Positions 50,788 to 58,905 of a stretch of DNA of 64,000 bases are shown piece after piece. Under the pieces are notes generated by a model that worked only from the letters and a program-made list of their open reading frames with translations, made no database searches and was not told where the DNA came from. Origin of the DNA: CAJCJE01 sp035948315 (GTDB taxonomy: Bacteria; Actinomycetota; Actinomycetes; Mycobacteriales; Pseudonocardiaceae). Position 1 is the stretch's first letter. Every line of letters starts with the position of its first letter. The translations under genes were made by a program, and so were the position numbers. The stretch lies in assembly GCA_035948315.1 (NCBI GenBank), contig DASZJG010000053.1:50949-114948 (forward strand), given 5' to 3'.

Positions 50788-51269
50788 CGGGTGGCCTCCT
50801 CCGGGGTGCCTGCCCCGTTCACGAGGTTGAGGATGCCGCGCACCACGGGGTTGTAGCCGGTGCAGCGGCAGAGATGACCGGTCAACCAGGTCCGGATCTC
50901 CTGCTCGTCCGGCTTGGGGTTGACCTCCAGCAGTTCCATCAGGGACATGACCATGCCGGGCGTGCAGAAGCCGCACTGGGTGCCGTGCGCGTCCCGCAGC
51001 GCCTGCTGAACCGGGTTCAGGCCCTGGTTCGGCGGGTTGGCGCCCTCGATGGTGACCACGTCGGCGCCGCCTGCCTGCACGGCGAGTACGGCGCAGCTCT
51101 TGACCGTGCGATTGTTCATCCGCACGACACACGATCCGCACTGGCCGGTGTCGCAGGCCACTTTGGTACCGGTGAGTCCTAGGGTTTCCCGGAGCAGGTC
51201 GACCAGCAGCACTCGAGGCTCCACATCGGCCGAAACCTGTTCCCCGTTGACGGTGAGATCGGTTCGCAT
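50784..51269 (-). CDS. Molybdenum hydroxylase 2Fe-2S subunit (CoxS/CutS type)
   Basis: 161 residues from the ATG at 51269 with TCTGGAGTCG upstream. The plant-type 2Fe-2S site has C39, C44, C47 and C59 (CDTGQCGSC), and the second site has C99, C102, C134 and C136 (GTQCGFCTPG, CRCTGYNP). Length and spacing are standard. It is the first gene of the operon, and transcription presumably starts in the gap from 51270 to 51500. Confidence 0.95.
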   Translation of the reverse strand: MRTDLTVNGEQVSADVEPRVLLVDLLRETLGLTGTKVACDTGQCGSCVVRMNNRTVKSCAVLAVQAGGADVVTIEGANPPNQGLNPVQQALRDAHGTQCGFCTPGMVMSLMELLEVNPKPDEQEIRTWLTGHLCRCTGYNPVVRGILNLVNGAGTPEEATR

Positions 51270-51560
51270 GAGCGACTCCAGATTCGCTATCGGTTACGAG
51301 AAAACCGAGCACCGACCGCGATTCGTCAAGGGAATTCGCCGGTCAAGGCTCCGCAGCTGCTTGCCGAGACCCTACCTGGGACCTGCGGAAATGAGGATCG
51401 GAGTGACTGCGCCGTCAAATACTTCGTCAGCTTTTCGAACCCAACACGTCGCGTAGCGCAGGGTGCGAAAACGGCGACCTACGGTCACTCGGCCGAACGG
51501 TCGAAGGCCCACACCGGACGGTGCGGGCCTTCGTCACTTGTGGAGTGAAAGAACCGGAAG
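51270..51560. other. Promoter-side gap of the Mo hydroxylase operon
   Basis: 291 bases with no gene. The right part contains a long hairpin that ends the Dabb-like gene. The rest probably carries the hydroxylase promoter, though no clear -35/-10 pair stands out. Confidence 0.4.
51502..51533. terminator. Hairpin after the small monooxygenase-like gene
   Basis: Arms CGAAGGCCC and GGGCCTTCG, extended by CACCG/CGGTG after one mismatch. It lies downstream of the minus-strand stop at 51561. Confidence 0.75.
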
Positions 51561-51866
51561 TCAGTCCTTGGTATGACTGGTGAGAATGTCGTAATGCCGC
51601 ATTTCTTCGATTTCGTCGAAGAACGGCTTGACGAGTGCGAAGAACTCAGCGAACTGGGGCCCGCCACGGAAGCCCTTGAGATGCCCCTCGGAGGAGTCCC
51701 AATGGATGCGCACGGTGAACTTGGTCGGGTCCTCCGAACAGCGGGTGACGTCGTAGCCAAGGCAGTTCGGTGAGGCCAGCAGTGGTTGCGCCGCGTCGTT
51801 GTAGGCCGCGATGAAGGCGGAAGCCTTCTCATCCGGGATGGTGTAGCGGATGTACTCCACGATCAT
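51561..51866 (-). CDS. Small antibiotic-biosynthesis-monooxygenase-like (ABM) protein
   Basis: 101 residues from the ATG at 51866. The pattern MIVEYIRYTIPDEKASAFIAAYNDAAQPLLASPNCLGYDV, then FTVRIHWDSSEGHLKGFRGGPQFAEFFALVKPFFDEIEEMRHY, fits the dimeric alpha/beta-barrel ABM fold. Members oxidise aromatics without cofactor or act as detoxifying or haem-related enzymes. A perfect 24-bp palindrome lies 85 bases before the start. It is probably part of the same oxidative gene set as the hydroxylase. Confidence 0.85.
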   Translation of the reverse strand: MIVEYIRYTIPDEKASAFIAAYNDAAQPLLASPNCLGYDVTRCSEDPTKFTVRIHWDSSEGHLKGFRGGPQFAEFFALVKPFFDEIEEMRHYDILTSHTKD

Positions 51867-51950
51867 GCCGGAACTCCTCGATGTCTGTCTCGATGTCCTC
51901 AACTGACACCCACAGGTTATCGGCCGTACCCGGACGGTGCCCGCCGGCAG

Positions 51951-51974
51951 GCGAATTCGATTAATCGAATTCGC
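51951..51974. promoter_or_regulatory. Perfect 24-bp AT-rich palindrome
   Basis: The left half GCGAATTCGATT is followed immediately by its exact reverse complement, with no spacer. It lies 11 bases past the stop of the DJ-1 gene and 85 bases before the ABM start. A no-loop, AT-rich perfect palindrome in 70 percent GC DNA is more typical of a dimeric repressor site than of a terminator. Its central decamer CGATTAATCG recurs at 41182-41191. Confidence 0.6.
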
Positions 51975-51985
51975 TTCCGCTCTGC

Positions 51986-52747
51986 TCAGGCGCCCTTGTC
52001 GGCCTTCTCCTTGGCCAGCGCCTCGATCAGCGCCTCGGCGATCGCGGTCGAGGAGTAGGGGTTCTGGCCGGTGATCAGCTGACGGTCGCGGACCACCTTG
52101 GAGCCCCAGATCTTGTCCGCCTTGACGTACTTGGCGCCCAGTCGCTGCAACTCCACCTGCAACACGAACGGCAGCAGCCCGGCCATGTCGGTGACCAGCT
52201 CCTCCTCGTGCGAGAACGCGGAGATCTGGTAGCCGGCGTAGGGCCAGTTGCTCTCCGAGTCGCGCAGGTTCAGCAGGGCCGTGCCACCGTGGCAGACCAC
52301 CGCGAGCAGCTGGCCCGAGTCGTGGATCCAGCGGATCACGTTGGTCACGTCCTGCGAGTTGGGCAGGTCGCCCATGGCGCCGTGACCACCGCTGATGTAG
52401 ACACCGGCGTACTCGGCCAGCTTCTCCTTGGTGAGGTCCTCGATGCGCAGCGGGTTCTTCAGCTGCGGCGCACTGGCGATGACCTCCTTGTAGTGCGCGA
52501 TGTTCTTCTCGTCGTTGTCGGGCGAGCCCTCGGGCCGGGTGTACATCACGGTCTGCTTGGACAGGCTGCTCTGGTCCGGGTAGGGCGTCTCGCCACCGAG
52601 GGTGGCGAGGTCGACCTGGTAGCCCTCCTTGAGGAACCGGTCGTAGGGAACGACGAACTCCTCCGCCCAGAAACCGGACGGGTGCTGGGTGCCGTCGAGC
52701 AGCCCCAGCGTCTTCGCCTTGGTCATCAGAATCAGGATCTTGGCCAT
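51986..52747 (-). CDS. DJ-1/PfpI-family protein (Hsp31/class I glutamine amidotransferase-like), copy 1
   Basis: 253 residues from the ATG at 52747 with GAGGTA just upstream. The nucleophile elbow is VVCHGG (C152, H153) and the family Glu is in GFWAEEF (E29). The extra middle segment and length match the Hsp31/YajL-like large subgroup (glyoxalase III or chaperone). It may detoxify or rearrange a reactive carbonyl. It is one of three diverse DJ-1 proteins in this region and is divergent from CDGSH-globin copy 2. Confidence 0.9.
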   Translation of the reverse strand: MAKILILMTKAKTLGLLDGTQHPSGFWAEEFVVPYDRFLKEGYQVDLATLGGETPYPDQSSLSKQTVMYTRPEGSPDNDEKNIAHYKEVIASAPQLKNPLRIEDLTKEKLAEYAGVYISGGHGAMGDLPNSQDVTNVIRWIHDSGQLLAVVCHGGTALLNLRDSESNWPYAGYQISAFSHEEELVTDMAGLLPFVLQVELQRLGAKYVKADKIWGSKVVRDRQLITGQNPYSSTAIAEALIEALAKEKADKGA

Positions 52748-53074
52748 TACCTCGGCCCTTTCGTCTTCTGTCACGGCGCGCCGCGTGGCCCGCCGAGAGA
52801 GGTGGTTTGCGCGGGGGAGTGATGCCTTCATCGGGACTCAGCATGAGGATACGGCCGATCGGACCCGGTCACGATGCTCGTTGCTGAGCGGGTTACCTGT
52901 CAAGCCGGCAGGTTACGAAGTCGCTCCGGCTATTCTCCCAAGTGTGCGGTTGGCCCATTTTTTCGCTGCGTTTCAACTGGCTCGGTAAGGCACTCTCGGA
53001 ACGTGCCGGTGCAACGCCGCGGTGCGCCGGCACGTCCGCGGCACCCATCGTGAGAATTACGCGGAGGGCGTCAC
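52748..53074. other. Divergent control region before CDGSH-globin copy 2
   Basis: 327 bases without a gene. It contains a 9-bp inverted repeat, ACGTGCCGG/CCGGCACGT, with a 17-base spacer (53001-53035), 39 bases before the CDGSH-globin start. It also holds an imperfect repeat GTTACCTG/CAGGTTAC near 52890-52915. The TGGAG-type motif of the first copy is absent. Confidence 0.5.
53001..53035. repeat. Inverted repeat ahead of CDGSH-globin copy 2
   Basis: Arms ACGTGCCGG and CCGGCACGT are perfect over 9 bp around a 17-base spacer. It may be an operator or a leader RNA hairpin. Confidence 0.45.
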
Positions 53075-54898
53075 ATGTCGCCAGAGAAATCCGAACGGCT
53101 GGCTTGGCGGGTAGCGCACGTGTTGCGCATCGCTCACCTCCTGGTCGATCAGTGGCCCGAAGGGGCGCAACGATTGACCGCCGGTGTCATCCGGCCGTTG
53201 ACCAACGTACTGGGCCGCCTTGACCCCGCGCCCGGGTACCCGGTGACCGAATCGTCCTGGCCAGAGTTGCTGCGGTTCGCGACCAACCTGCTGACCGCAC
53301 TGGGGGGAGGCGCCGGCGTGCCGAGCGAGGTCCTTGAGGCGACCGCCGCCTTGCAGGATCTGGATCTGCGCGTGGTAAGGGCAAACGCCCTGTCGAATGC
53401 GAAGAATAATCCAACCTCCGGGAATAATCCAGAGTCGGGGAATAATCCAGAACAAGAAGCCGTACGGAAGCGTATCGCGGAATTGACCGCGTTGTTCGCC
53501 GCCGAACGGCCGTATATCAGGGTCGCGAAGGATGGACCATATCTCGTCGTGGGGGCGAAGCGACTCCAGACACATCTGGGGGAGCCGATCGAGAATCGGC
53601 CGCTGGTCGCGTTGTGCCGCTGTGGCGCGTCGGCCAGCAAACCGATCTGCGACGGCAGCCACGTCCGGATCGGCTTCACCGGCGAGAAGGCCGACGATCG
53701 CGTGCCCGACCGGCGCGACACCTACGTCGGCACGTCGATAACGGTGCTGGACAACAGGGGCCTGTGCCAGCACTCCGGCTACTGCACCGACCGGTTGAAC
53801 ACGGTGTTCCGCGCGGACGCGGAACCCTTCGTCTCACCCAGCGGTGGCCGACTGGACGACATCGTGCACGCGGTGCGGGCCTGCCCGTCCGGTGCGCTGA
53901 GTTTCGCCATCGACGGCTGGGAGGTGCGCGCGCACGTCGATCCCGCCGACCGGCCGCCCACCGTCGAGGTTTCGCAACACGGCCCGTACCGGGTGGTCGG
54001 TGGAATGACCCTGTTGGACGACCGCAATGTTCGGCATGCCGCGCCGCAGGGCGCCTCCGCCGAGCACTACGCGTTGTGCCGCTGTGGTCAGTCCAAGAAC
54101 AAGCCGTTCTGTTCCGGTCGGCACTGGGACGTCAACTTCACCGACCCACTACCGGCCGCTGAGCCGACACTGTTCGAATGGATGGGCGGATTCCCGTCCG
54201 TCCTGCGGCTCACCAGGCTGTTCTATCGCAAGTACGTGCCGGCCGATCCGTTGCTGGCACCGTTGTTCGGCCGGATGTCACCGGATCATCCCGAGCGGGT
54301 CGCCAGTTGGTTGGCCGAAGTTTTCGGTGGACCGTCGTTCTACGGCGACAGTTACGGTGGCTACAACAAGATGCTCGGCGAGCACATCGGCAAACGGCTC
54401 ACCGAACCGCAACGCGAACGGTGGGCGAGCCTGATGTACCAGGCGGCCAACGAGGCGATGCTGCCCGCCGACGCGGACTTCCGGGCCGCGTTCTGCGCGT
54501 ATGTCGAGTGGGGCACTCGCCTCGCCGTGGAGAACTCGCAGACGGACTCAAAGCCTCCGTTGAACATGCCGATGCCGCACTGGGGCTGGGTGAACGGTGC
54601 GACGCCCTGGTCGCGGGTGAACGCGTTGGTGCAGCAGGAAGACGAGGACGAGCAGGCCACGTTACCGGCCGACGACGAACCCGTCAGCTTCGCCAGGCAC
54701 ATCAGAACCCTGTTCCGGGACCGGGATCGCAAGTCGATGCAGTTCGCCATGGACCTGTGGTCGTACGAGGACGTGCGCACGCACGCGAACGCGATCCTGA
54801 CCAGGGTCACCGACGGCACCATGCCGTGCGACGGATCATGGCCGCGAGAAAAGGTCGACGCGCTGCGACGCTGGATCACCGAGGGTATGGAAATCTGA
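53075..54898 (+). CDS. CDGSH / Fer4_19 / CDGSH / truncated haemoglobin fusion protein, copy 2
   Basis: 607 residues from the ATG at 53075 with GGAGGGCG upstream. It is a clear paralogue of the protein encoded at 41952-43805, with the same domain order. CDGSH 1 has C181, C183, C192 and H196; the Fer4_19-like part has C231, C237 and C270; CDGSH 2 has C335, C337, C346 and H350; the globin has proximal His near H437 (MLGEHIGKRL); and the tail has TMPCDGSWPREKVDALRRW. The first 100 residues differ from copy 1. A linker at 111-125 has three NNP units, and its DNA (53404-53457) is a diverged 18-base tandem repeat. It is 177 bases upstream of the large operon. Confidence 0.9.
   Translation: MSPEKSERLAWRVAHVLRIAHLLVDQWPEGAQRLTAGVIRPLTNVLGRLDPAPGYPVTESSWPELLRFATNLLTALGGGAGVPSEVLEATAALQDLDLRVVRANALSNAKNNPTSGNNPESGNNPEQEAVRKRIAELTALFAAERPYIRVAKDGPYLVVGAKRLQTHLGEPIENRPLVALCRCGASASKPICDGSHVRIGFTGEKADDRVPDRRDTYVGTSITVLDNRGLCQHSGYCTDRLNTVFRADAEPFVSPSGGRLDDIVHAVRACPSGALSFAIDGWEVRAHVDPADRPPTVEVSQHGPYRVVGGMTLLDDRNVRHAAPQGASAEHYALCRCGQSKNKPFCSGRHWDVNFTDPLPAAEPTLFEWMGGFPSVLRLTRLFYRKYVPADPLLAPLFGRMSPDHPERVASWLAEVFGGPSFYGDSYGGYNKMLGEHIGKRLTEPQRERWASLMYQAANEAMLPADADFRAAFCAYVEWGTRLAVENSQTDSKPPLNMPMPHWGWVNGATPWSRVNALVQQEDEDEQATLPADDEPVSFARHIRTLFRDRDRKSMQFAMDLWSYEDVRTHANAILTRVTDGTMPCDGSWPREKVDALRRWITEGMEI
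53404..53457 (+). repeat. Three 18-base tandem repeats inside CDGSH-globin copy 2
   Basis: Each unit starts AATAATCCA and encodes NNP plus three variable residues. The AT-rich units stand out from the surrounding codon use and are absent from copy 1. Confidence 0.7.
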
Positions 54899-55074
54899 AT
54901 AATCGCAGTTCAAAGCGACTTGACGAAGAGTAGCTCGAAATTCCACGACGGCTTGGGCGAACCGTGGTGACGCGTTGTCCGGTACCGGTGACGAGGACAG
55001 AATCATTTCGCGTCCCATGGTTGGCTCATCGATCTGCCTATGAAGATCTCATATCCATCAAACCTGGAGATGTC

Positions 55075-55899
55075 GTGAGCAAGAAGATTCTAGTGCTCCT
55101 GTCCGAGTATGGATATTGGGGTGAGGAACTCGTCGGCCCGCTCAGCAAGTTCGATGAGCGCGACTACGAAGTGGATTTCGCCACCCCGACCGGACGGCAG
55201 CCGCACGCCCTGCCCCCGAGCATGGACCCGGATTTCATCGACCCGCCGCTCGGCCGGTCGGTGACCACTCGCGAGGTCGCCGAACTGACCAGGAAGGTGG
55301 ATGAGTCGGACCGGTTGGCCAACCCGCGCAGCCTCGCCGACTGGCTGCCCGAGCGGCCCTACACCAGCGACGACAACTACCTGCGCAAGCTGGAGAAGTA
55401 CAACAACGACCTGGACAAGATCCAGGCGGACATCGCCGGCTACGACACGATGCTGATCGTCGGCGGTTCCGGCCCGATCGTGGACATGGCCAACAACGCC
55501 CGCGTGCACGACCTGATCCTGGCGTTCCTCAAGTCCGGCAAGCCGGTCGCCGCCGAATGCTACGGCGTCGCCTGCCTCGCGTTCGCCCGCAACTGGGAGG
55601 ACCGCAAGTCGATCGTCTGGGGCAAGCACATCACCGGGCACTGCAAGGAGTACGACTACAAGGACGGCACCGGCTTCCTGCGGACCGACTTCAACATGGG
55701 CCCGCCGCCGTACCCGCTGGAGTACATCCTGCGCGACGCCACCGGTCCGGATGGCCGCTACCACGGCAACTTCGGGCACGAGCGGTCGGTCATCGTCGAC
55801 CTCCCGTTCATCACCGGCCGGTCGACCCCGGACTCGTACCTGACCGGCGAGAAGATCGTCGAGGTCCTGGAGAACGGCCTCACCCGGTTCGGCTGGTAA
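55075..55899 (+). CDS. DJ-1/PfpI-family protein, copy 2
   Basis: 274 residues from a GTG at 55075 with CTGGAGATG upstream. The nucleophile elbow is AAECYGVACL (C162), with Tyr in place of the usual His after the Cys. The family Glu is in YWGEELVGP (about E17). A long charged insert (EKYNNDLDKIQADIAGYD) is unusual. It starts the large plus-strand operon and is followed 41 bases later by the ThDP enzyme. The reaction is unknown; isonitrile-hydratase-like or glyoxalase-like chemistry is possible. Confidence 0.88.
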   Translation: MSKKILVLLSEYGYWGEELVGPLSKFDERDYEVDFATPTGRQPHALPPSMDPDFIDPPLGRSVTTREVAELTRKVDESDRLANPRSLADWLPERPYTSDDNYLRKLEKYNNDLDKIQADIAGYDTMLIVGGSGPIVDMANNARVHDLILAFLKSGKPVAAECYGVACLAFARNWEDRKSIVWGKHITGHCKEYDYKDGTGFLRTDFNMGPPPYPLEYILRDATGPDGRYHGNFGHERSVIVDLPFITGRSTPDSYLTGEKIVEVLENGLTRFGW

Positions 55900-55940
55900 C
55901 GCCGAGAAACCGCCAGCGACGAGACGACTCGGAGGATCAC

Positions 55941-57584
55941 GTGGGCAGCAGGCCGGGAAAGGTCGCGCTCTGCGAGCAGTTGCAGGCCGACGGCATGACG
56001 CACGTTTTCGGTAATCCTGGCACGGTCGAGCAGGGCCTGCTCGACGAGTTGGAGCTATACGGCGGGTTCGAGTACTTCCTGACCTTGCAGGAGACCGTCG
56101 CCGCCGGCATCGCCGACGGGTACGCCCGCGCCACGCAGAAGCCCACCCTGCTGCAACTGCACAGCGGGGTCGGTCTCGGCAACGGCATCGGCATGCTGTA
56201 CCAGGCCATGCGTGGTCACGCGCCGATCGTCTGCATCGCGGGTGAGTCCGGGGTCTGCTACGAGGCCATGGACGCGCAGATGGCGTCCGATCTCGTGGCC
56301 ATGGCCCGGCCGGTCACCAAGTGGGCCGGCCGGGTCACCGATCCCTCGTCGTTGCTGCGCATGTTCCGCAGGGCGGTCAAGATCGCGATGACTCCGCCGC
56401 GCGGACCGGTTTTCCTGTCCCTGCCCATGGACATCCTGGACGCACCGAATGACGAGGTGGCCCTGCCGACCGTCGTCCCGGACACTCGGGCGAGCGCCAG
56501 TGGCGATCTCGTGGCGCGGGCGGCGGACCTGCTGGTCGGAGCCCGCCGCCCGCTCCTGCTCATCGGTGACGGGGTCGCCCAGTCGCACGCGGAGCGCGAG
56601 GTGACCGAGGTCGCCGAGCGGCTCGGCGCGCGAGTCTGGCTGGTCGACTCCTCCGAGCCGAACATGCCGGCCGACCACCCGTTGGTGCGCGGCCAGCTCG
56701 GGCACATGTTCGGCGAGGTGAGCACCGCGGCCGTGCGCGAGGCGGACGCCGTGCTGATCGTGGGCACCTACGTCTTCCCCGAGGTGTTCCCGAACCTGGG
56801 CAACCCCTTCGCGCCGGAAGCCAAGATCGTGCACATCGATCTGAATGGCTACGAGATCGGCAAGAACCACCCGGTGACCGTGGGCATCGTGGCCGACCCG
56901 AAGCTGACCCTGGCCGCGCTGGCCGGCAACATCGCGCAGATCTCCACCGAGGCGGACGTGACCGTCGCGCGCGAGCGCTTCGAGGTGGCGCGGACCGAGC
57001 CGAAGCCGTTGCCGCACGGGCAGAACTCGGTGCTCGCCGCGTTCCTGCGCGAGCTGGCCGCGTACACGCCGGACGACGTGATCGTGTTCGACGAGGGCCT
57101 GACCGCCTCGCCGCTGATCGGCCAGTTCCTGCCACCTCGGCTGCCCGGCCGCAACTTCATCACCAGGGGCGGCTCGCTCGGCGTCGGTTTCCCCGGCGCG
57201 ATCGGGCTCAAGGTCGCCAATCCGGACGCGACGGTCATCGGCTTCGCCGGCGACGGCGGGTCCATGTACACCATCCAGTCGATGTGGACGGCGGCGCGCT
57301 ACCGGATCGGCGCCAAGTTCGTGGTGTGCGACAACCACAAGTACGAACTGCTCAACGACAACATCGACCAGTACTGGAAGGAACGCTCGATCACCGGGCA
57401 TCCGCATCCGCGTTCCTTCGACCTCGGTTATCCGGAGATCGACTTCGTCGGCCTTGCCGGCTCCCTCGGGGTGCCCGGCTACCGGCTGGAGAAGGCCGAG
57501 GACGCGGCCAACGCCGTGAGCAGGCTGCTCAACCACGACGGTCCGTTCCTGGTCGACGTGGTGACCGACGACCTCCTGTCCTAG
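55941..57584 (+). CDS. ThDP-dependent enzyme, benzoylformate decarboxylase / acetolactate synthase-like
   Basis: 547 residues from a GTG at 55941 with GGAGGATC upstream. The N-terminal pyrimidine domain has FGNPGTVEQGLLDEL and the catalytic Glu in LTLQETVAAGIADGYA (E51). The central domain has ADLLVGARRPLLLIGDGVAQS. The C-terminal domain has the ThDP signature beginning GFAGDGGSMYTIQSMWTAA and ending VVCDNHKYELLN. The overall look is nearer to benzoylformate decarboxylase than to acetolactate synthase. It should cleave or condense a 2-keto acid. An aldehyde product would suit the Mo hydroxylase or the GMC enzyme. Confidence 0.9.
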   Translation: MGSRPGKVALCEQLQADGMTHVFGNPGTVEQGLLDELELYGGFEYFLTLQETVAAGIADGYARATQKPTLLQLHSGVGLGNGIGMLYQAMRGHAPIVCIAGESGVCYEAMDAQMASDLVAMARPVTKWAGRVTDPSSLLRMFRRAVKIAMTPPRGPVFLSLPMDILDAPNDEVALPTVVPDTRASASGDLVARAADLLVGARRPLLLIGDGVAQSHAEREVTEVAERLGARVWLVDSSEPNMPADHPLVRGQLGHMFGEVSTAAVREADAVLIVGTYVFPEVFPNLGNPFAPEAKIVHIDLNGYEIGKNHPVTVGIVADPKLTLAALAGNIAQISTEADVTVARERFEVARTEPKPLPHGQNSVLAAFLRELAAYTPDDVIVFDEGLTASPLIGQFLPPRLPGRNFITRGGSLGVGFPGAIGLKVANPDATVIGFAGDGGSMYTIQSMWTAARYRIGAKFVVCDNHKYELLNDNIDQYWKERSITGHPHPRSFDLGYPEIDFVGLAGSLGVPGYRLEKAEDAANAVSRLLNHDGPFLVDVVTDDLLS

Positions 57585-57627
57585 GAAAGTCAGAGAAACG
57601 TCAGACAAAACGAGGGGTTCTGAAGCA

Positions 57628-58062
57628 ATGGTCCAGGAACTGACCGCGACCGCGATCTCCGACTACGCCGCCGACTGGTACCGCGCGCTCGATCGCCACG
57701 ACGACATCGAGGACGTGCTCAAGCTCCTCGTCGACGACGACCTGGTGATGAACTTCCCGGAGGCCACCGAGCGCGGCCACGCCGGCTTCCGCAACTGGTA
57801 CAAGGCGGTCACCACGCGGTTCTTCGACGAGGTGCACACCGTCCGCGAAGTCAAGCCGCTCTCGCTCTCGCCCAAGGAGGCAGAGGTGTCGGTGGTCGTC
57901 AACTGGCAGTTCAAGATGCACGACGGCCAGGAGGCCAAGAGCGTCTGGGGCGGCTTCGACGCGTACCAGACCTGGACGGTCGTGGCGGGCCCGAACGGCC
58001 CGCAGATCAAGGTCTACACCGTCGACAAGCTCGACCCCATGCCTGGTTCGGCGTCTCTGTAA
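57628..58062 (+). CDS. SnoaL/NTF2-like protein (first of three in tandem)
   Basis: 144 residues from the ATG at 57628. ISDYAADWYRALDRHDDIEDVLKLLVDDDLVMNFPEAT and the later VNWQFKMHDGQEAKSVWGGFDAYQTWTV fit the SnoaL-like fold. It lies 43 bases after the ThDP gene. Three different members in a row suggest either subunits of a mixed complex or successive isomerase/dehydratase steps on related intermediates. Confidence 0.85.
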   Translation: MVQELTATAISDYAADWYRALDRHDDIEDVLKLLVDDDLVMNFPEATERGHAGFRNWYKAVTTRFFDEVHTVREVKPLSLSPKEAEVSVVVNWQFKMHDGQEAKSVWGGFDAYQTWTVVAGPNGPQIKVYTVDKLDPMPGSASL

Positions 58063-58081
58063 GTCATCGAGGTGACCTGCG

Positions 58082-58516
58082 ATGGGCAACATCGATCTGA
58101 TCTACCAGCTGGACAAGTATCTCCGGGCGGGCGACGAGGAACGAATCCGCGCCGAGCTGCTGCACCCGGACGTCGTGTGGCGGGTACCAGGACACCATCC
58201 GCTCGCCGGTGAACACCACGGCGCGGCCGAGGTCATGGGCTACCTGATCGGACTGGCCAGGACCGGCATCGAGTTCACCGACATGCACTGCGGTCAACTC
58301 TGCGACGGTTCGGTGGCGGAAAAGGCGATCGGCCACGCGGACCTGGACGGCGAAGAGATCGAGCTGCCCATCGCGGTCACCTACTCCTTCGCGAACAACA
58401 AGATCGCCGACGTCCGTGTACATCCCGGTGACCAGCATGCGCTGGACAGGTTCGTCTGGGCCGCTGTCGCGCTCCGGCCGGTCACCGACCGACTGGAAAT
58501 GGCTGGTGTGCGATGA
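58082..58516 (+). CDS. SnoaL/NTF2-like protein (second of three)
   Basis: 144 residues from the ATG at 58082, 19 bases after the previous gene. LIYQLDKYLRAGDEERIRAELLHPDVVWRVPGHHPLAGEHHG is the ketosteroid-isomerase-like pattern of the SnoaL family (a WRVPG-H-LAG-HG segment is common in it). Several His and Asp residues line the expected cavity (GHHPLAGEHH, FTDMHCGQ). It overlaps the third SnoaL gene by four bases, which indicates tight coupling. Confidence 0.88.
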   Translation: MGNIDLIYQLDKYLRAGDEERIRAELLHPDVVWRVPGHHPLAGEHHGAAEVMGYLIGLARTGIEFTDMHCGQLCDGSVAEKAIGHADLDGEEIELPIAVTYSFANNKIADVRVHPGDQHALDRFVWAAVALRPVTDRLEMAGVR

Positions 58517-58902
58517 CCGCCCAAACGATCAATACCGAGGAAATCGTCAGGAAGTACTACGAGCTGGCGAACAAGGGAGACTGGAACACCTGGTCCGACC
58601 TGTTCTCCCTCGACACCGTGATGGACGAGCAACTCGCCGGACACATCGAGGGCCGGGAAACCCTGCGCGAGATGATGAAGGGCTTCCCGGACATGTACGC
58701 GTCCTTCCAGAACGTGCCGCAGCACTACGTGATCGGCACCGACGGGGAGACCGCCGCCGTGGTCACGCACATCTCGGCGAAGACGCACGACGGCGCGGTC
58801 ATCGAGGCGCGGGTGTGCAACTACTTCCGGGTCGAGGACGGCCTGATCACCTACATGGCCAACTACCACGACACCGCGCCGTTCGCGGTGCTGGCGAAGT
58901 AG
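58513..58902 (+). CDS. SnoaL/NTF2-like protein (third of three)
   Basis: 129 residues starting in an ATGA overlap at 58513. TEEIVRKYYELANKGDWNTWSDLFSLDTVMDEQLAGHIEG and CNYFRVEDGLITYMANYHDTAPF are typical SnoaL-family segments. It ends three bases before the GMC gene. It may be a polyketide-cyclase-like enzyme or a binding protein; sequence alone does not say which. Confidence 0.88.
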   Translation: MTAQTINTEEIVRKYYELANKGDWNTWSDLFSLDTVMDEQLAGHIEGRETLREMMKGFPDMYASFQNVPQHYVIGTDGETAAVVTHISAKTHDGAVIEARVCNYFRVEDGLITYMANYHDTAPFAVLAK

Positions 58903-58905
58903 GCG

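Noticed and set aside
47534..51269. Carbon monoxide dehydrogenase operon
   Set aside because: Gene order and folds fit, but the AYRCSFR active-site loop of true CODH is absent, so I call only the xanthine-dehydrogenase family.
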